Part shown: in pieces, positions 28,468-37,162 of the stretch | Position numbering within the stretch: the stretch's first letter is position 1 | Layout: every line of letters starts with the position of its first letter | Origin: Gp6-AA40 sp963742105 | Lineage (GTDB): Bacteria > Acidobacteriota > Vicinamibacteria > Vicinamibacterales > UBA2999 | Reading direction: 5' to 3' | Assembly (NCBI GenBank): GCA_963742105.1 | Contig: CAVUKN010000007.1 | Coordinates: 2,218,271 to 2,282,270 of the forward strand | Length of the DNA stretch: 64,000 bases | Made by a program: the position numbers and the translations under genes | Notes under the pieces: model-generated | Told to the model about the DNA's origin: nothing | Databases searched by the model: none | Seen by the model: the letters and a program-made list of their open reading frames with translations, nothing else

Positions 28468-28708
28468 TAGCGCTCCTTTTTCGTCGACAACGGCTGCCAG
28501 TGTAACGCCCTCTCGAAGGCCGCTACGTGCTTCATCAGGAAGCGCGATCGCGATTCACCGCCGACCAGCGTTGTCGTGCCTGGCCAGCGGCCCCCGGCAT
28601 AGGCCAGGATTCACGCCGCCGCCCGGAACGATCCGATTCGCCGCAGTCAGCCCGGATGCCATTCCAACTCGCGAGCCTCGTGAGTCTCGTCGAAAGACGA
28701 ACGAGTGA

Positions 28709-29434
28709 TCAGGGGACGCATGGGAATTGACATGAGGCCGATGGCATCTGGTCGAAGTACGGCGAGAGTTGCCAGGCCTGCTTCTCGACGGCCGCCGAAT
28801 GCGCACTCGCGCGAACGCGTGCAAAGTCCTGATCGAGCTCCCAATGCCGGCCCCGCAGCTGTTGGGCCACGGCATCTCCAATGAGGACGGCGTCTGTCGT
28901 GTCCACGAAAGTGGCGGTGCCGCGCTTCCGGACTGCACCGTGACGGACGTACTGAGCCGCCATCGACGCCGCGTCCACGATCAGCGGGTTACGCGCCACT
29001 TCGAGCACGTGCTGCAACTCGTGGGCGAGGATGACCAGCGCCTCTGTACCCTTCTGCGGTTCTGCCAAGAGCACCTGTACGTAGCGAACGCCGCCCGCCG
29101 ACGTGCCGAACGCTGTCTTCCCAGCGATTGCCCGTGGCATTGCCACGATGCGTACGTAAACCACCAGGTCGGACCCCTCGATTTCCCGTACCAACCACCG
29201 GAATGTCAGCGAGCTGCTCGAGCCGGTATCCAGCAGCCATCGAAGAACGGGGTCGTCGGTGCGGATGCGCGGCAGTGCAGCCTTCCCGCATGGACTCGTT
29301 GCACCTGCGCATGGCGTATTCGATGGGCTGGCGACGTCTGTCGATGGTGGAGGGGGCCAGATGCGCTGGTCTGATTCAGCAGGTCGCGGGCTCAGCAGCA
29401 CCATTACCAAACTAAGTGGCATCAACAGTGTCAT
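28709..29434 (-). CDS. Secreted putative metalloprotease with HELQH motif
   Basis: The 241-residue protein starts with a hydrophobic signal-like segment (MTLLMPLSLVMVLLSPRPAE). Near the middle, EALVILAHELQHVLEVARNP carries HExxH as HELQH, the zinc site of gluzincin- and metzincin-type peptidases. A recognisable third ligand is not obvious, so catalytic competence is uncertain. Preceding it, FRWLVREIEGSDLVVYVRIV and VRYVQVLLAEPQKG are conserved in a decayed homologue at 38778. The HELQH context resembles small uncharacterised proteases of acidobacteria. Confidence 0.6.
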   Translation of the reverse strand: MTLLMPLSLVMVLLSPRPAESDQRIWPPPPSTDVASPSNTPCAGATSPCGKAALPRIRTDDPVLRWLLDTGSSSSLTFRWLVREIEGSDLVVYVRIVAMPRAIAGKTAFGTSAGGVRYVQVLLAEPQKGTEALVILAHELQHVLEVARNPLIVDAASMAAQYVRHGAVRKRGTATFVDTTDAVLIGDAVAQQLRGRHWELDQDFARVRASAHSAAVEKQAWQLSPYFDQMPSASCQFPCVP

Positions 29435-29526
29435 ACGTGTCTACCCCTGGCTCGCGTCAGGGGCAGGACAGTAGTGCGGAGGGGCACGCGCAGTCCCGAA
29501 CGTTTTGCTAAGATTCGCCTAATTGC

Positions 29527-30870
29527 ATGGGCGAACCAGACGTCTTCCAGTTTGGCGAGTTCACGCTCGATGCGCGCGAGCGCCGGCTGTCACGTGGCAA
29601 TCAAGCGCTGCACCTCACACCCAAGGCCCTCGACGTCCTGCTCGCGCTCGTCCGCGAGCCCGAGCGTCTCCTCACGAAGGACGAGTTGCTCACCCAGGTC
29701 TGGCCGAATGCCTACGTGGCGGAAGGCATTCTCACCGTACACATGTCCGCGCTGCGCAAGGCTCTCGGTGATGAAGGCCGGCCCGCGACGTACATCGAGA
29801 CCGTGCCCCGCGCCGGATACCGATTCGTCGCGAAGGTGAGCCGGCTCCCGAGTCAGCGTCAAAGCACTTCCACGGCGCGATTCGCTGAAGTGCACGAACT
29901 CGTGGGTCGCGGCCGGGCGCATCTCCTGACCGGTTCCTCCCTCGCGCTTCGCGAGGCGGTGGCCGCGTTCCAATCCGCGATCGAGATTGAGCCGGACCAC
30001 GCCGGTGCCCATGCGGGTCTGGCGCTGGCGTGCTGTATTCGCACGGGCATCCGCGCCGTGCCGCATCAGGAGGGGTACGCGCAAGCCAAGACGTCTGCTC
30101 TCCGGTCGCTCGCTCTCGATCCCGCGAGCGCGGACGCGCAGGTTGCGCTCGGCACGGTGCTGTTCCTGAGCGAATGGGCGTGGGCGGCGGCGGAGCGGAG
30201 CTTCCGTCGTGCGCTCCAGATCAATCCGGCACACACCGAAGGACTGCTCCAGTACGGGACGCTCATGGAGGCCCTCGGTCGGTTGGACGAGGGGCTCGCA
30301 CTGAAACAACAGGCGCTCGAGCGCGATTCGCCGTCCGCGCTCGTCTTCGTTCAGATCGCGATGTCGTACTGGCATCAGCGACGTTATGAGGACACCATCG
30401 CCTGGGCCAATCGCGCCCTGCAGGTTGACCCGCGCCACGTTCTCGCGAGCGAGTGCCTGGCCAGCGCGTATTGGACGCTCGGCCGGTTCGATGCGTTTGT
30501 CGAGGAAACCGTCCGCCGCGCGATCACCGCCGGACAATCCGAGGACGCGGTCGATCAGGTGCAGCGGTTCGGTGCCGAGTTGAAACGTATCTCCCGCGCC
30601 GGCGGGGAGCTGGCACTCGCCTGTTTCATGCTGCAGGTGCTGTCGAAAGCCCCCGCGCAGCAGAGGTCACCGGTGCAACTGGCGGTGTTTTCGGGTGCTG
30701 CACGCCGCATGGACGACGCCTTTCAGCACCTGGATCAGGCGTTGAGCTCTCGCGATCCCGCACTGGTCCACCTGGCCGTCGCGCCGCAATGGGACCCGAT
30801 GCGGGCAGACCCACGATTTTCGACGCTTCTTGCCCGCCTCGGATTACCCGCGGGTCAGTCCTCACATTGA
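29527..30870 (+). CDS. Winged-helix transcriptional regulator with TPR domain
   Basis: Residues 1-105 form an OmpR/PhoB-type winged helix: FGEFTLDARERRLSRGNQAL, LTPKALDVLLALVREPERL, then VWPNAYVAEGILTVHMSALR and ETVPRAGYRF. Residues about 125-430 are TPR-like helical pairs (HAGAHAGLALACCIRTG, VQVALGTVLF-like repeats, HTEGLLQYGTLMEALGR). No receiver domain and no membrane span are present, so it is not a classical two-component regulator; CadC-like binding of a partner through the TPRs is possible. It is divergent from the HELQH gene. A second copy lies at 35626. Confidence 0.85.
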   Translation: MGEPDVFQFGEFTLDARERRLSRGNQALHLTPKALDVLLALVREPERLLTKDELLTQVWPNAYVAEGILTVHMSALRKALGDEGRPATYIETVPRAGYRFVAKVSRLPSQRQSTSTARFAEVHELVGRGRAHLLTGSSLALREAVAAFQSAIEIEPDHAGAHAGLALACCIRTGIRAVPHQEGYAQAKTSALRSLALDPASADAQVALGTVLFLSEWAWAAAERSFRRALQINPAHTEGLLQYGTLMEALGRLDEGLALKQQALERDSPSALVFVQIAMSYWHQRRYEDTIAWANRALQVDPRHVLASECLASAYWTLGRFDAFVEETVRRAITAGQSEDAVDQVQRFGAELKRISRAGGELALACFMLQVLSKAPAQQRSPVQLAVFSGAARRMDDAFQHLDQALSSRDPALVHLAVAPQWDPMRADPRFSTLLARLGLPAGQSSH

Positions 30871-30934
30871 TCGAGCCCCGTCACACAACACGCGTGCGAT
30901 CGTCGCAGAGTCGGACTGAAGGGCCGCGACATCG

Positions 30935-31084
30935 TCAACTGGGCCAAATACGCGCCTCGTTCATCGGCACCGTGATGGAGGGCCATTCCTCGTGGACCAG
31001 GATGTTCGCCAGCGTCTTACAGGCATTACGTGCGCCGGCGACCACGCGACTGTGCTGCGCCCGCCGAGTCTTCCCATTCACCAT
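30935..31084 (-). CDS. Possible small protein of unknown function
   Basis: A 49-residue frame, MVNGKTRRAQHSRVVAGARN then NILVHEEWPSITVPMNEARI, has high G/C in third codon positions and a plausible helix followed by a beta strand. GGGGG precedes the ATG by about 12 nt. No family recognised; could be spurious. The adjacent plus strand holds nothing else. Confidence 0.3.
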   Translation of the reverse strand: MVNGKTRRAQHSRVVAGARNACKTLANILVHEEWPSITVPMNEARIWPS

Positions 31085-31143
31085 CGGCAACGGCCATCCC
31101 CCACCGACACGAAATCCCGGCGGCCAGTGAAGGTGGTTAATCG

Positions 31144-31326
31144 CTAGCGGAGCAGGATTTCCCCGTCGAAGGTGCCGGTGGTCGTATACCGGGCGAGAGC
31201 CTGTGCCCGTGCGCGGCGTCGATTGCGCTCGGCCTCTGGACTAGCCGCCATCATGCTCAAGAACAGGGCGACGGCGACGGCGACACACAGCGGGAAAAAG
31301 ACGGCGACAAAGATAGCCGCTGACAT
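31144..31326 (-). CDS. Small single-span membrane protein
   Basis: The 60-residue product, MSAAIFVAVFFPLCVAVAVA and LFLSMMAASPEAERNRRRAR, is one strong hydrophobic helix followed by an Arg-rich stretch. GAGGAG lies 8 nt before the ATG. The 11-bp block AGGTGTAGACT lies 18-28 nt upstream and is shared with the membrane gene at 26987. Unknown function. Confidence 0.55.
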   Translation of the reverse strand: MSAAIFVAVFFPLCVAVAVALFLSMMAASPEAERNRRRARAQALARYTTTGTFDGEILLR

Positions 31327-31669
31327 AGGCAGTCTCCTCGGGCAGTCTACACCTGCGTGGATTTGCGAACGACATAATTACCGCTGTTTGCCGATGAGAA
31401 GCTCCTTCATCCGCTCTCTCTTGACAAGGTTCATGTCTACCCGTCAAGTGTGGTATAAATAACACCTCGCCTTTTTCTGCTACTGCCGATTGCGTCAGTA
31501 TTCTCTGGCGTAACCCCCAGTCCCAGTCGAGTTGTTCGCCACGAGGACATCATGCGCGTCTTTCCGCTTCACAAGCTGCTGGCGGAAGCTGCTTGCACGC
31601 GCTCGTAAGGTTGGATTGAGTCCCGTTGGATTAATCGTAACTCTCCGCTAATTCGCTGATCTGTGCAGG
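31327..31669. other. Stretch without a confident gene
   Basis: About 340 bp holding the promoter region of the membrane gene (AGTCTACACCT at 31344-31354). TGGTATAAATAAC near 31448-31464 is AT-rich enough to hold a promoter. The rest shows no gene; a short frame beginning ATGCGCGTCTTTCCGC at 31552 ends quickly. Confidence 0.4.
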
Positions 31670-32068
31670 ATGCCAGAAGTGAGTGACGCCAACATCACCC
31701 TCGTTCGCCTCACCTACGACTCGTATGCGCGGCGGGATCTCGCCATGATTTGGAAGCACCTGTCACCGCAGATCGAGATTTATCAGGCCTCAGAGGTGCC
31801 GTGGGGCGGCACGTATCGGGGTCATGACGGGGCGCTTGAGTTCTTCCGCAAGCTGAATGCGTTCACAGATGCGTCCCCCATGCCGGAAGAGTATTTCGCC
31901 GCAGGCGAGGACGTGGTGGTGATTGGGCGCGCTCGTGGCACCGTTCAGACGACTGGACGGCCCTTCGATCTGCGGATTGTTCACCTCTGGACGGTGCGTG
32001 AGGGATTGATCGCCCGGTTCGCGGCCTACGTCGACACGGTTGGCGTGTCGATGGCTCTTGGCGGGTGA
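31670..32068 (+). CDS. SnoaL-like (NTF2-fold) protein
   Basis: The 132-residue protein has the NTF2/SnoaL-like order: an N-terminal helix (LVRLTYDSYARRDLAMIWKH), then IEIYQASEVPWGGTYRGHDG with the turn before helix two, GALEFFRKLNAF, EYFAAGEDVVVIGRARGTVQ and VHLWTVREGLIARFAAYVDT. Such folds act as isomerases, cyclases or small-molecule binders; no catalytic Asp/His dyad can be assigned. It is a single plus-strand gene with no partner. Confidence 0.8.
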   Translation: MPEVSDANITLVRLTYDSYARRDLAMIWKHLSPQIEIYQASEVPWGGTYRGHDGALEFFRKLNAFTDASPMPEEYFAAGEDVVVIGRARGTVQTTGRPFDLRIVHLWTVREGLIARFAAYVDTVGVSMALGG

Positions 32069-32139
32069 CGGCTACAGGATCACACCGTGAGGTCGAAGGG
32101 CGAGGCAGGACGTCCGCACCAGTCACGACCGAAGCGCCA

Positions 32140-32296
32140 CGTCCCGGTTTGGCTCGCCCTAAGTGTGTGCACCGAAAGCCGTGAGCATCGGCCCGCTGAC
32201 CCCATCCGAAACGTCGCTGATGTTCAGGTGCGCCAAATTGCGGTTTCAGTGGGTGGCGCCAACCCGACCCCGGTCGCCAAGCGCGCCAGGAAGTAA
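32140..32296 (+). pseudogene. Zinc-ribbon microprotein remnant
   Basis: The frame VSIGPLTPSETSLMFRCAKL then RFQWVAP parallels the second half of the zinc-ribbon gene at 32302 (LSPTDTADAVLAFDCAACGF then QWV). The first cysteine pair is found in another frame as PKCVHR, and the second pair is broken as CAKL. It lies tail to tail with its intact relative, 5 bp apart, which suggests a decayed inverted duplicate or simple kinship. Confidence 0.4.
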
Positions 32297-32301
32297 CCCA
32301 T

Positions 32302-32505
32302 CTACGCTTCTCGGTCCTCACCGTCGTCATTGCGTGCCGGTGCCTCATCAGGCCAGAAGGACGGCGGTCTCATCGTGACCCACTGAAATCCGCACGCTGC
32401 ACAGTCAAAGGCGAGGACGGCGTCCGCTGTATCCGTTGGAGACAGATGCGCCATCCGCTTGCCACACTTCGGACAACTGACCACGGTTCGGTTTAGCCTC
32501 GTCAT
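32302..32505 (-). CDS. Zinc-ribbon microprotein
   Basis: The ATG at 32505 gives 67 residues starting MTRLNRTVVSCPKCGKRMAH, with a first CPKC knuckle and a second CAAC knuckle about 22 residues later (AFDCAACGFQWVT), followed by an acidic tail. Spacing of CxxC pairs by about 20-25 residues with a W-V after the second is repeated in related genes at 56125, 57278 and elsewhere. A single zinc ribbon is predicted; DNA or RNA binding is possible but unshown. The open frame upstream of the ATG adds low-complexity residues and is rejected. Confidence 0.6.
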   Translation of the reverse strand: MTRLNRTVVSCPKCGKRMAHLSPTDTADAVLAFDCAACGFQWVTMRPPSFWPDEAPARNDDGEDREA

Positions 32506-32789
32506 GACGTCCGCTTTCGTTGCAAACCCGAAACCGTGCGAGTGAGGCGAAGCTCGTCCTTCCGTTACACAACCACCTTCACGACCCCATCCTACGCCTC
32601 GCATAAATCGCCTTCTTCACCGTCGTCTGGTGGAAGTGTTTGGCAGATTCCGCCGCCATCACCGAGATCGGATGAGCGCGTTTGCCGCTAACCGAGTCAT
32701 TCAAGACGTCCGAGCAATCTATCGCGCGTGCCCGTCGGTAAACGTCGTGAACGGCGTGTTTGGCGCCCTACAGGAGTGCCACTACTGGA
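32506..32789. other. Stretch without a confident gene
   Basis: 284 bp between the zinc-ribbon gene and the metallo-beta-lactamase-fold gene, both on the minus strand. A plus-strand frame from 32630 starts GRFRRHHRDRMSAFAANRVI but overlaps the end of the enzyme gene and has no ribosome site. I see no convincing gene. Confidence 0.35.
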
Positions 32790-33737
32790 TCAATACGGCT
32801 TCGCGCACGCTGCTTGATTCGGCAGCGTCTTCGGTCGCCGCTTGATGCCGCGAAGGTCCGCGTCGGTCTGCAGGATATTGTCTCTCGCGCCGGAGAGTTC
32901 CCACGTTCCGTACTTCGCGGTCAGCACGGGCAATACCGACGCCACGAGCGCGTCACCGGACAGGCCCTGCTTCTGTACGTCGGCGACTCGGTCGCGCAGT
33001 GTAACCAGGTAGTCGCGGAACGCGGCGACGTCGACCACTGTGGCGACATCGCCGTGGCCGGGAACGAACGTGGCGTCCGGGAACGTGGACAGCAATGTGT
33101 TGAGCGTCGTGATCCACGGACCAATCGATGCGTCCACGAGGTTCGGGGCGATGTTGCGCCAGACGAGGTCGCCCGCGAACACGACGTGGGCATCGGGCAC
33201 CACCACCACGGTGTCGGCGCCGGTGTGCCCGGGCATGTTCCGTAGCTGTACGGTCCGTGACCCGAGCTTCCAATCGACGGAGTTGTCGTAGATGGTCGTC
33301 GGCGGGACGAGGCCGTCGACCATCGCCTTGAGCGACGGCGTGAGGTCCGCCCCGTACAGATGTCTGTTCTCCGAATGAATCCAGCAACGCACCTTGCGCT
33401 GCGCCATGACGATCGCGCCGGTGTCCTTGAACACGCCGTTCCCCGCGACGTGATCGACGTGGTAGTGCGTGTCGACAACGTACCGGATCGGCTGTGTTGT
33501 CTGCATGCGGATCGCCGCGAGGAACTGGCGTGCGGCTTCGGCGTACGACAGCGTGTCGACGACGGCAACACCGTTATCCCCGACGATGAAGCCAGCGTTG
33601 GCGGCCCCACCGAATGCGTCGATCGCGGCCCATACGTTCGGGCCGACGCTCTTGAGCGTGAACACCGATTGCCGGTTCTGCGCGACGAGTGTCACCGGGA
33701 TGGCGATCGCGAACGCGACCGCAAGCACGCGCAGCAT
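32790..33737 (-). CDS. Secreted metallo-beta-lactamase-fold hydrolase
   Basis: A signal peptide (MLRVLAVAFAIAIPVTLVAQ) is followed by the MBL fold. The metal site is complete: VDTHYHVDHVAGNG with His91, His93, Asp95 and His96, NMPGHTGADTVVVVPDAHVV with the next His, FAGDLVWRN with the bridging Asp, and PGHGDVATVV with the last His. The 315-residue length and the trailing helices match quinohaem- or BcII-like exported MBL-fold proteins of broad substrate. True beta-lactam hydrolysis cannot be claimed. Monocistronic on the minus strand. Confidence 0.88.
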   Translation of the reverse strand: MLRVLAVAFAIAIPVTLVAQNRQSVFTLKSVGPNVWAAIDAFGGAANAGFIVGDNGVAVVDTLSYAEAARQFLAAIRMQTTQPIRYVVDTHYHVDHVAGNGVFKDTGAIVMAQRKVRCWIHSENRHLYGADLTPSLKAMVDGLVPPTTIYDNSVDWKLGSRTVQLRNMPGHTGADTVVVVPDAHVVFAGDLVWRNIAPNLVDASIGPWITTLNTLLSTFPDATFVPGHGDVATVVDVAAFRDYLVTLRDRVADVQKQGLSGDALVASVLPVLTAKYGTWELSGARDNILQTDADLRGIKRRPKTLPNQAACAKPY

Positions 33738-33817
33738 CGGTGCATTATGCCCTGCGGCGTCGTCGGAGCGCCTGCGTGTCCGGCGCGTGAGGTCTCTGAG
33801 GACTTCTGCTCCCGCGG

Positions 33818-33875
33818 GCTCTGTGGGTGTGCGCCCCTCCTATAGAAAAGGAGGAGCGCACCACATCACAGGGAG
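33818..33875. repeat. Hairpin repeat family C, copy 1
   Basis: GTGCGCCCCTCCT pairs with AGGAGGAGCGCAC (12 of 13) around a TATAGAA apex. Outer flanks CTCTGTG and CACAGGGAG also complement each other. Copies at 48495 (full) and 39324 (5' half) share the flanks. Confidence 0.6.
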
Positions 33876-33956
33876 AAGCCAAATCAGGGGCTTGAGGTGT
33901 GTGTGCCGCAGACTCGAAGCAGGTAGCATGTGCCAATGACGCACAGGAGCGGGAAC

Positions 33957-34463
33957 ATGCTCTTGATCCGCGATGCCGATGAGAAGGACGTCCCGGCGAT
34001 CGAGAGTATGGTTGCCGACTTCGTCAAAGGTCATCCAGCCGAGAGTCATCCTCGATCGACGCTGACACTGCGTGGCGCGTACTTCGGCGACCGTCCCGTG
34101 GCTCACTTGCTGGTCGCAGAGCGCAGCGGCCAGATTGTCGGCATGGTTCAGTGGACGCTGCTCTACGACATGTTCTGGGGCATGTTCGGTGCCGAGGCGG
34201 CATGGCTTTACATCAGACCCGAATATCGGGGTAGCGGGATCGTAGCGCCCCTCCTCGCGCGGGTTTGCTCGCAAGCCGCAACCGCTGGAGCAGAGTTTCT
34301 GCATGGCGGCGGCGGTGACGGACCGTCACAGTTGTACGAACGAGTGGCCATCGGGCAGATGTCCAAGGAGTGTCACCTTTCTGGTAAGGCCTTTCAGGCG
34401 TTCGCGGCGCTTGACGGATTACCTTCGCGGGAGATTGTCCGGCGTCTGCCAGCGCCAGCTTGA
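33957..34463 (+). CDS. GNAT acetyltransferase
   Basis: I choose the ATG at 33957 because AGGAG lies 7 nt upstream and the domain starts at once (MLLIRDADEKDVPAIESMVA); upstream in-frame starts add nine residues. The acetyl-CoA site is AAWLYIRPEYRGSGIVAPLL with the Rx-x-G-x-G loop as YRGSGIV. The C-terminal motif GDGPSQLYERVAIGQMSKEC places a residue-Y-E pair near the active site, in place of the usual FYE. A single protein of 168 residues; substrate unknown. Confidence 0.82.
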   Translation: MLLIRDADEKDVPAIESMVADFVKGHPAESHPRSTLTLRGAYFGDRPVAHLLVAERSGQIVGMVQWTLLYDMFWGMFGAEAAWLYIRPEYRGSGIVAPLLARVCSQAATAGAEFLHGGGGDGPSQLYERVAIGQMSKECHLSGKAFQAFAALDGLPSREIVRRLPAPA

Positions 34464-34700
34464 TCGAGCCAATGTTGTCATCGTCACATGTCACCAGCAC
34501 GCGGTCGTGTCCAAGCTTCTCAGGGGCGAACTCCTTTGTGACAGGCGGCGCGCCCGTCGGAGTGTGGTCCCGTCAACGAAAACGGCTGACGTTGTCAAAC
34601 AACCGATCGTTGCGGGTACACGCGTTGACGCCGGAACGGTCGAAGCGTACCATCAACTGCTTCATCCCGTTCGTCGCGCATCTTTCGAAAGGCGGGTTCT
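34464..34700. other. Stretch without a gene
   Basis: 237 bp after the acetyltransferase gene. Several short frames are open on both strands, none with a ribosome site or a family resemblance. Confidence 0.35.
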
Positions 34701-35450
34701 GTGGGGCAAGCGAACGTCGCTTTAGGCGTCGCCCTGGCGCTGACACTGACTGCCTGCAGCAATCACGACGCGCCGACAACACCATCCTCAACGGCCACAT
34801 CATCGTTCGGCGGACCTGTCAGCATTACGATCTACTCCCCCAGTCCGACAGTCCCAGTCAGTGCTGGGCAGCAGTTCAGCGCAAAGGTCATCTTCTCGAA
34901 TGGAAGTAGTCCAAATGGAGTCGGCCAGAACTTTGTCTGGAGCGTCTCTGGATCAGGCTGCTCTGGTGCAGGCTGCGGAACCATCGACTTCACCGGACAA
35001 TACACAGCGCCGGCGACCGTCCCGGACCCCGCGACTGTGATGGTCAGAGCCACATCGGCCTTCGATTCGCAATGGTCCAACGCTGTGCCGATTGTAATCG
35101 TCGGGGCGGCCGGCGAATCCTTTTCCTTCTCGGTCAGCCCGAGTGGCGTCCCGTTCGGCAATCAGATCCTGAACACGACGAGCGCTCCGAAAAGCGTCAC
35201 GCTGACCAATACGGGCAGCACGGCACAGCCGGTCTTCGGCAGGGTCAATGGCCCTCCTGGTCATTGGCAGGACTTCACGGTGACAAACGACTGCCCATCG
35301 AAACTTGCCGTGAGTGCGAGCTGCACATTCAACATCACATTCACGCCGAGTGCCGCGGGTAACCGCATCGCCTATCTCTTTGTTGACGGCGTCTTTGACG
35401 AGGAGGCCATGGTCAATTTAGCGGGTTTCGGAACCGCGCTTTTACCGTAG
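34701..35450 (+). CDS. Lipoprotein with Ig-like/choice-of-anchor domain
   Basis: The start MGQANVALGVALALTLTACS carries a lipobox (LTAC), so the protein should be lipidated at the cysteine at residue 19. After a Ser/Thr-rich linker, ITIYSPSPTVPVSAGQQFSA begins a bacterial Ig-like segment and, from about residue 145, SVSPSGVPFGNQILNTTSAP with SVTLTNTGSTAQPVF matches the choice-of-anchor D / ASPM-SPD2-Hydin domain. Such lipoproteins are outer-surface or periplasmic and bind unknown partners. Followed 2 bp later by a 39-residue membrane ORF. Confidence 0.75.
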   Translation: MGQANVALGVALALTLTACSNHDAPTTPSSTATSSFGGPVSITIYSPSPTVPVSAGQQFSAKVIFSNGSSPNGVGQNFVWSVSGSGCSGAGCGTIDFTGQYTAPATVPDPATVMVRATSAFDSQWSNAVPIVIVGAAGESFSFSVSPSGVPFGNQILNTTSAPKSVTLTNTGSTAQPVFGRVNGPPGHWQDFTVTNDCPSKLAVSASCTFNITFTPSAAGNRIAYLFVDGVFDEEAMVNLAGFGTALLP

Positions 35451-35452
35451 CC

Positions 35453-35572
35453 ATGCGCGCGCTGGGAGTTCGGCTTATTGTCATGGCCGGCGTGCATGCC
35501 GTTGACGTCGTGACCGGGGCCCTTTTTGGACTGATGTTCCTCGGCCTCAGCACCCTTAAATCAGCACGCTAA
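35453..35572 (+). CDS. Possible small membrane protein
   Basis: A 39-residue open frame, MRALGVRLIVMAGVHAVDVV then TGALFGLMFLGLSTLKSAR, has a hydrophobic core. It begins 2 bp after the lipoprotein stop and could be translated by reinitiation. Without a family match it is uncertain. Confidence 0.35.
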   Translation: MRALGVRLIVMAGVHAVDVVTGALFGLMFLGLSTLKSAR

Positions 35573-35625
35573 GGGGGCCGTCCTCTTACATATTCTCCTC
35601 ATTCGTCAGCCAATGCCTCGGCCGC

Positions 35626-37020
35626 CTACCCACTCGCGATCTGTTGGAAGTGCCGCCAACTCCGTTGCAGTTGCGACAGGAGCTGTACAAAGCGTGGGTA
35701 TTCTCGAAGGCTGTCGAGACTCGGATCGCGCGCGAAACACGGGTAGCACGGGAAACCGTCATCAGCCGCGGCCTCGGCCCAGTTGATCGCCTCGTCCGGC
35801 TCGTGCAGCGCCGCGTGCGCCGCGGCGATGTTATACGCCGTGTGATGGAAATGGCCGAAGGCGTGGCCAAGCTCGATGGCACGGGCGATCGTTCTTCTGG
35901 CCTCGTGCTTCTCTCCTGCTCGCGCCAGTAGGAGCGCCTTGACGCTGGTCAGGCTTCCGCCTTCATCTCGTGGGTACTTGGCGAGATACTCCTCGACGAG
36001 ACGTTCGGCCCGGTCGACCCGTCCAAGCTGGACGTAGACCTCGGCCTTGACGCGTTCGACGAGGAACGGACTGACGTTCCCCGGAACGGTCTTCATCACG
36101 GCAAGGGCGTCTTCGAATCGGCCTGCCAGCGCGGCGTACACCCCGACGCGGAACCGGGCCATCGTGTTGTTGGGATTCAGTTCGATCGCGCGGGCCACGA
36201 GCGCCTGGGCCTCGTCCAGCAAGCCCACGTGCGAATACACCATCGACAACTGGTGATACGTTTCGTCGGCGTCGGGATCGAGTTCCACTGCTTTCTTGAA
36301 CGACCTGATTGCCTGCTCGTGCGGAAATCCTTTGGCTTGCGTCCAGAGAATGAGACCGCGTGCAAAGTGCGCCTCTGCCAGATTCGGATCGAGATCGAGG
36401 GCTTTTGCCAAGGCGACGTCGGCGTCGTCGCGAAAGCGGTTTCCCTCCGCCTGTGACGTGAACTTGAACGAGCGTGTGCTATAGGCACGTGCAAGCTGAG
36501 CATAGGCCCCGGCGCACGACGGGTCGAGGCGCACGGCTTCCTCGAGCAGCGCAATCGCCTCCACGGTGTCAGCCACATTTTCGCCGCCGGTTTTCACTTT
36601 CCCGCGCATATACAGGTCATACGCGGGAGAGCAGCGGGCAAACGTCCGCCGGCGCGACGAAGCCGCGGGGCCTGCCGTCGATGGATCGATTCGGGCAACG
36701 CTGCCGACAAACCGATATCCGTGCTTCGGGACGGTCTCAATCAGCGCGGCGCCACCATTCCGGTCTCCGAGCGCGTTCCGGATGACATGGATGGCTTTCG
36801 CGATATTCCCCTCTTCGACGAGCACGCCGGGCCAGACCGTCGCAAGGATCTCTTCCCGTCTGACGAGCGTGCCATGGTTTCGAACGAGTTGGACGAGCGT
36901 CTGGAACGCTTTTTCCGGAAGCACGACACGCTCACGTGTCTGACAACGCTGGAGCGTGCGCTCGGTAACGTTGAGCTCTACGCCGCCAAACTCATAGATT
37001 TCGAGGGCCCGATCAGTCAC
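35626..37020 (-). CDS. Winged-helix transcriptional regulator with TPR domain
   Basis: With the GTG at 37020 the protein has 464 residues, VTDRALEIYEFGGVELNVTE onward; longer starts to 37092 lack similarity. The winged helix is clear (VLPEKAFQTLVQLVRNHGTL, VWPGVLVEEGNIAKAIHVIR, ETVPKHGYRFVG). The TPR part starts with AYDLYMRGKVKTG and includes AYAQLARAYSTRSFKFTSQA, SFKKAVELDPDADETYHQLS and AIELNPNNTMARFRVGVYAA. The whole resembles the regulator at 29527, though the two are clearly diverged. DNA binding through the wing and ligand or protein sensing through TPRs is inferred. Divergent from the cupin gene. Confidence 0.84.
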   Translation of the reverse strand: MTDRALEIYEFGGVELNVTERTLQRCQTRERVVLPEKAFQTLVQLVRNHGTLVRREEILATVWPGVLVEEGNIAKAIHVIRNALGDRNGGAALIETVPKHGYRFVGSVARIDPSTAGPAASSRRRTFARCSPAYDLYMRGKVKTGGENVADTVEAIALLEEAVRLDPSCAGAYAQLARAYSTRSFKFTSQAEGNRFRDDADVALAKALDLDPNLAEAHFARGLILWTQAKGFPHEQAIRSFKKAVELDPDADETYHQLSMVYSHVGLLDEAQALVARAIELNPNNTMARFRVGVYAALAGRFEDALAVMKTVPGNVSPFLVERVKAEVYVQLGRVDRAERLVEEYLAKYPRDEGGSLTSVKALLLARAGEKHEARRTIARAIELGHAFGHFHHTAYNIAAAHAALHEPDEAINWAEAAADDGFPCYPCFARDPSLDSLREYPRFVQLLSQLQRSWRHFQQIASG

Positions 37021-37162
37021 GGTGCGGGCCTCGGAACGAAAAAGGAACGAGCAATTCATCGAAGGCGAACGACTTGTCCGCCCGGCAGCCACAGACTCCT
37101 CCGATTGAAAGGCGTTTCACAGCGGCGCGACGACCGCGCAGTGTAACGCCGGGGAGGGCACC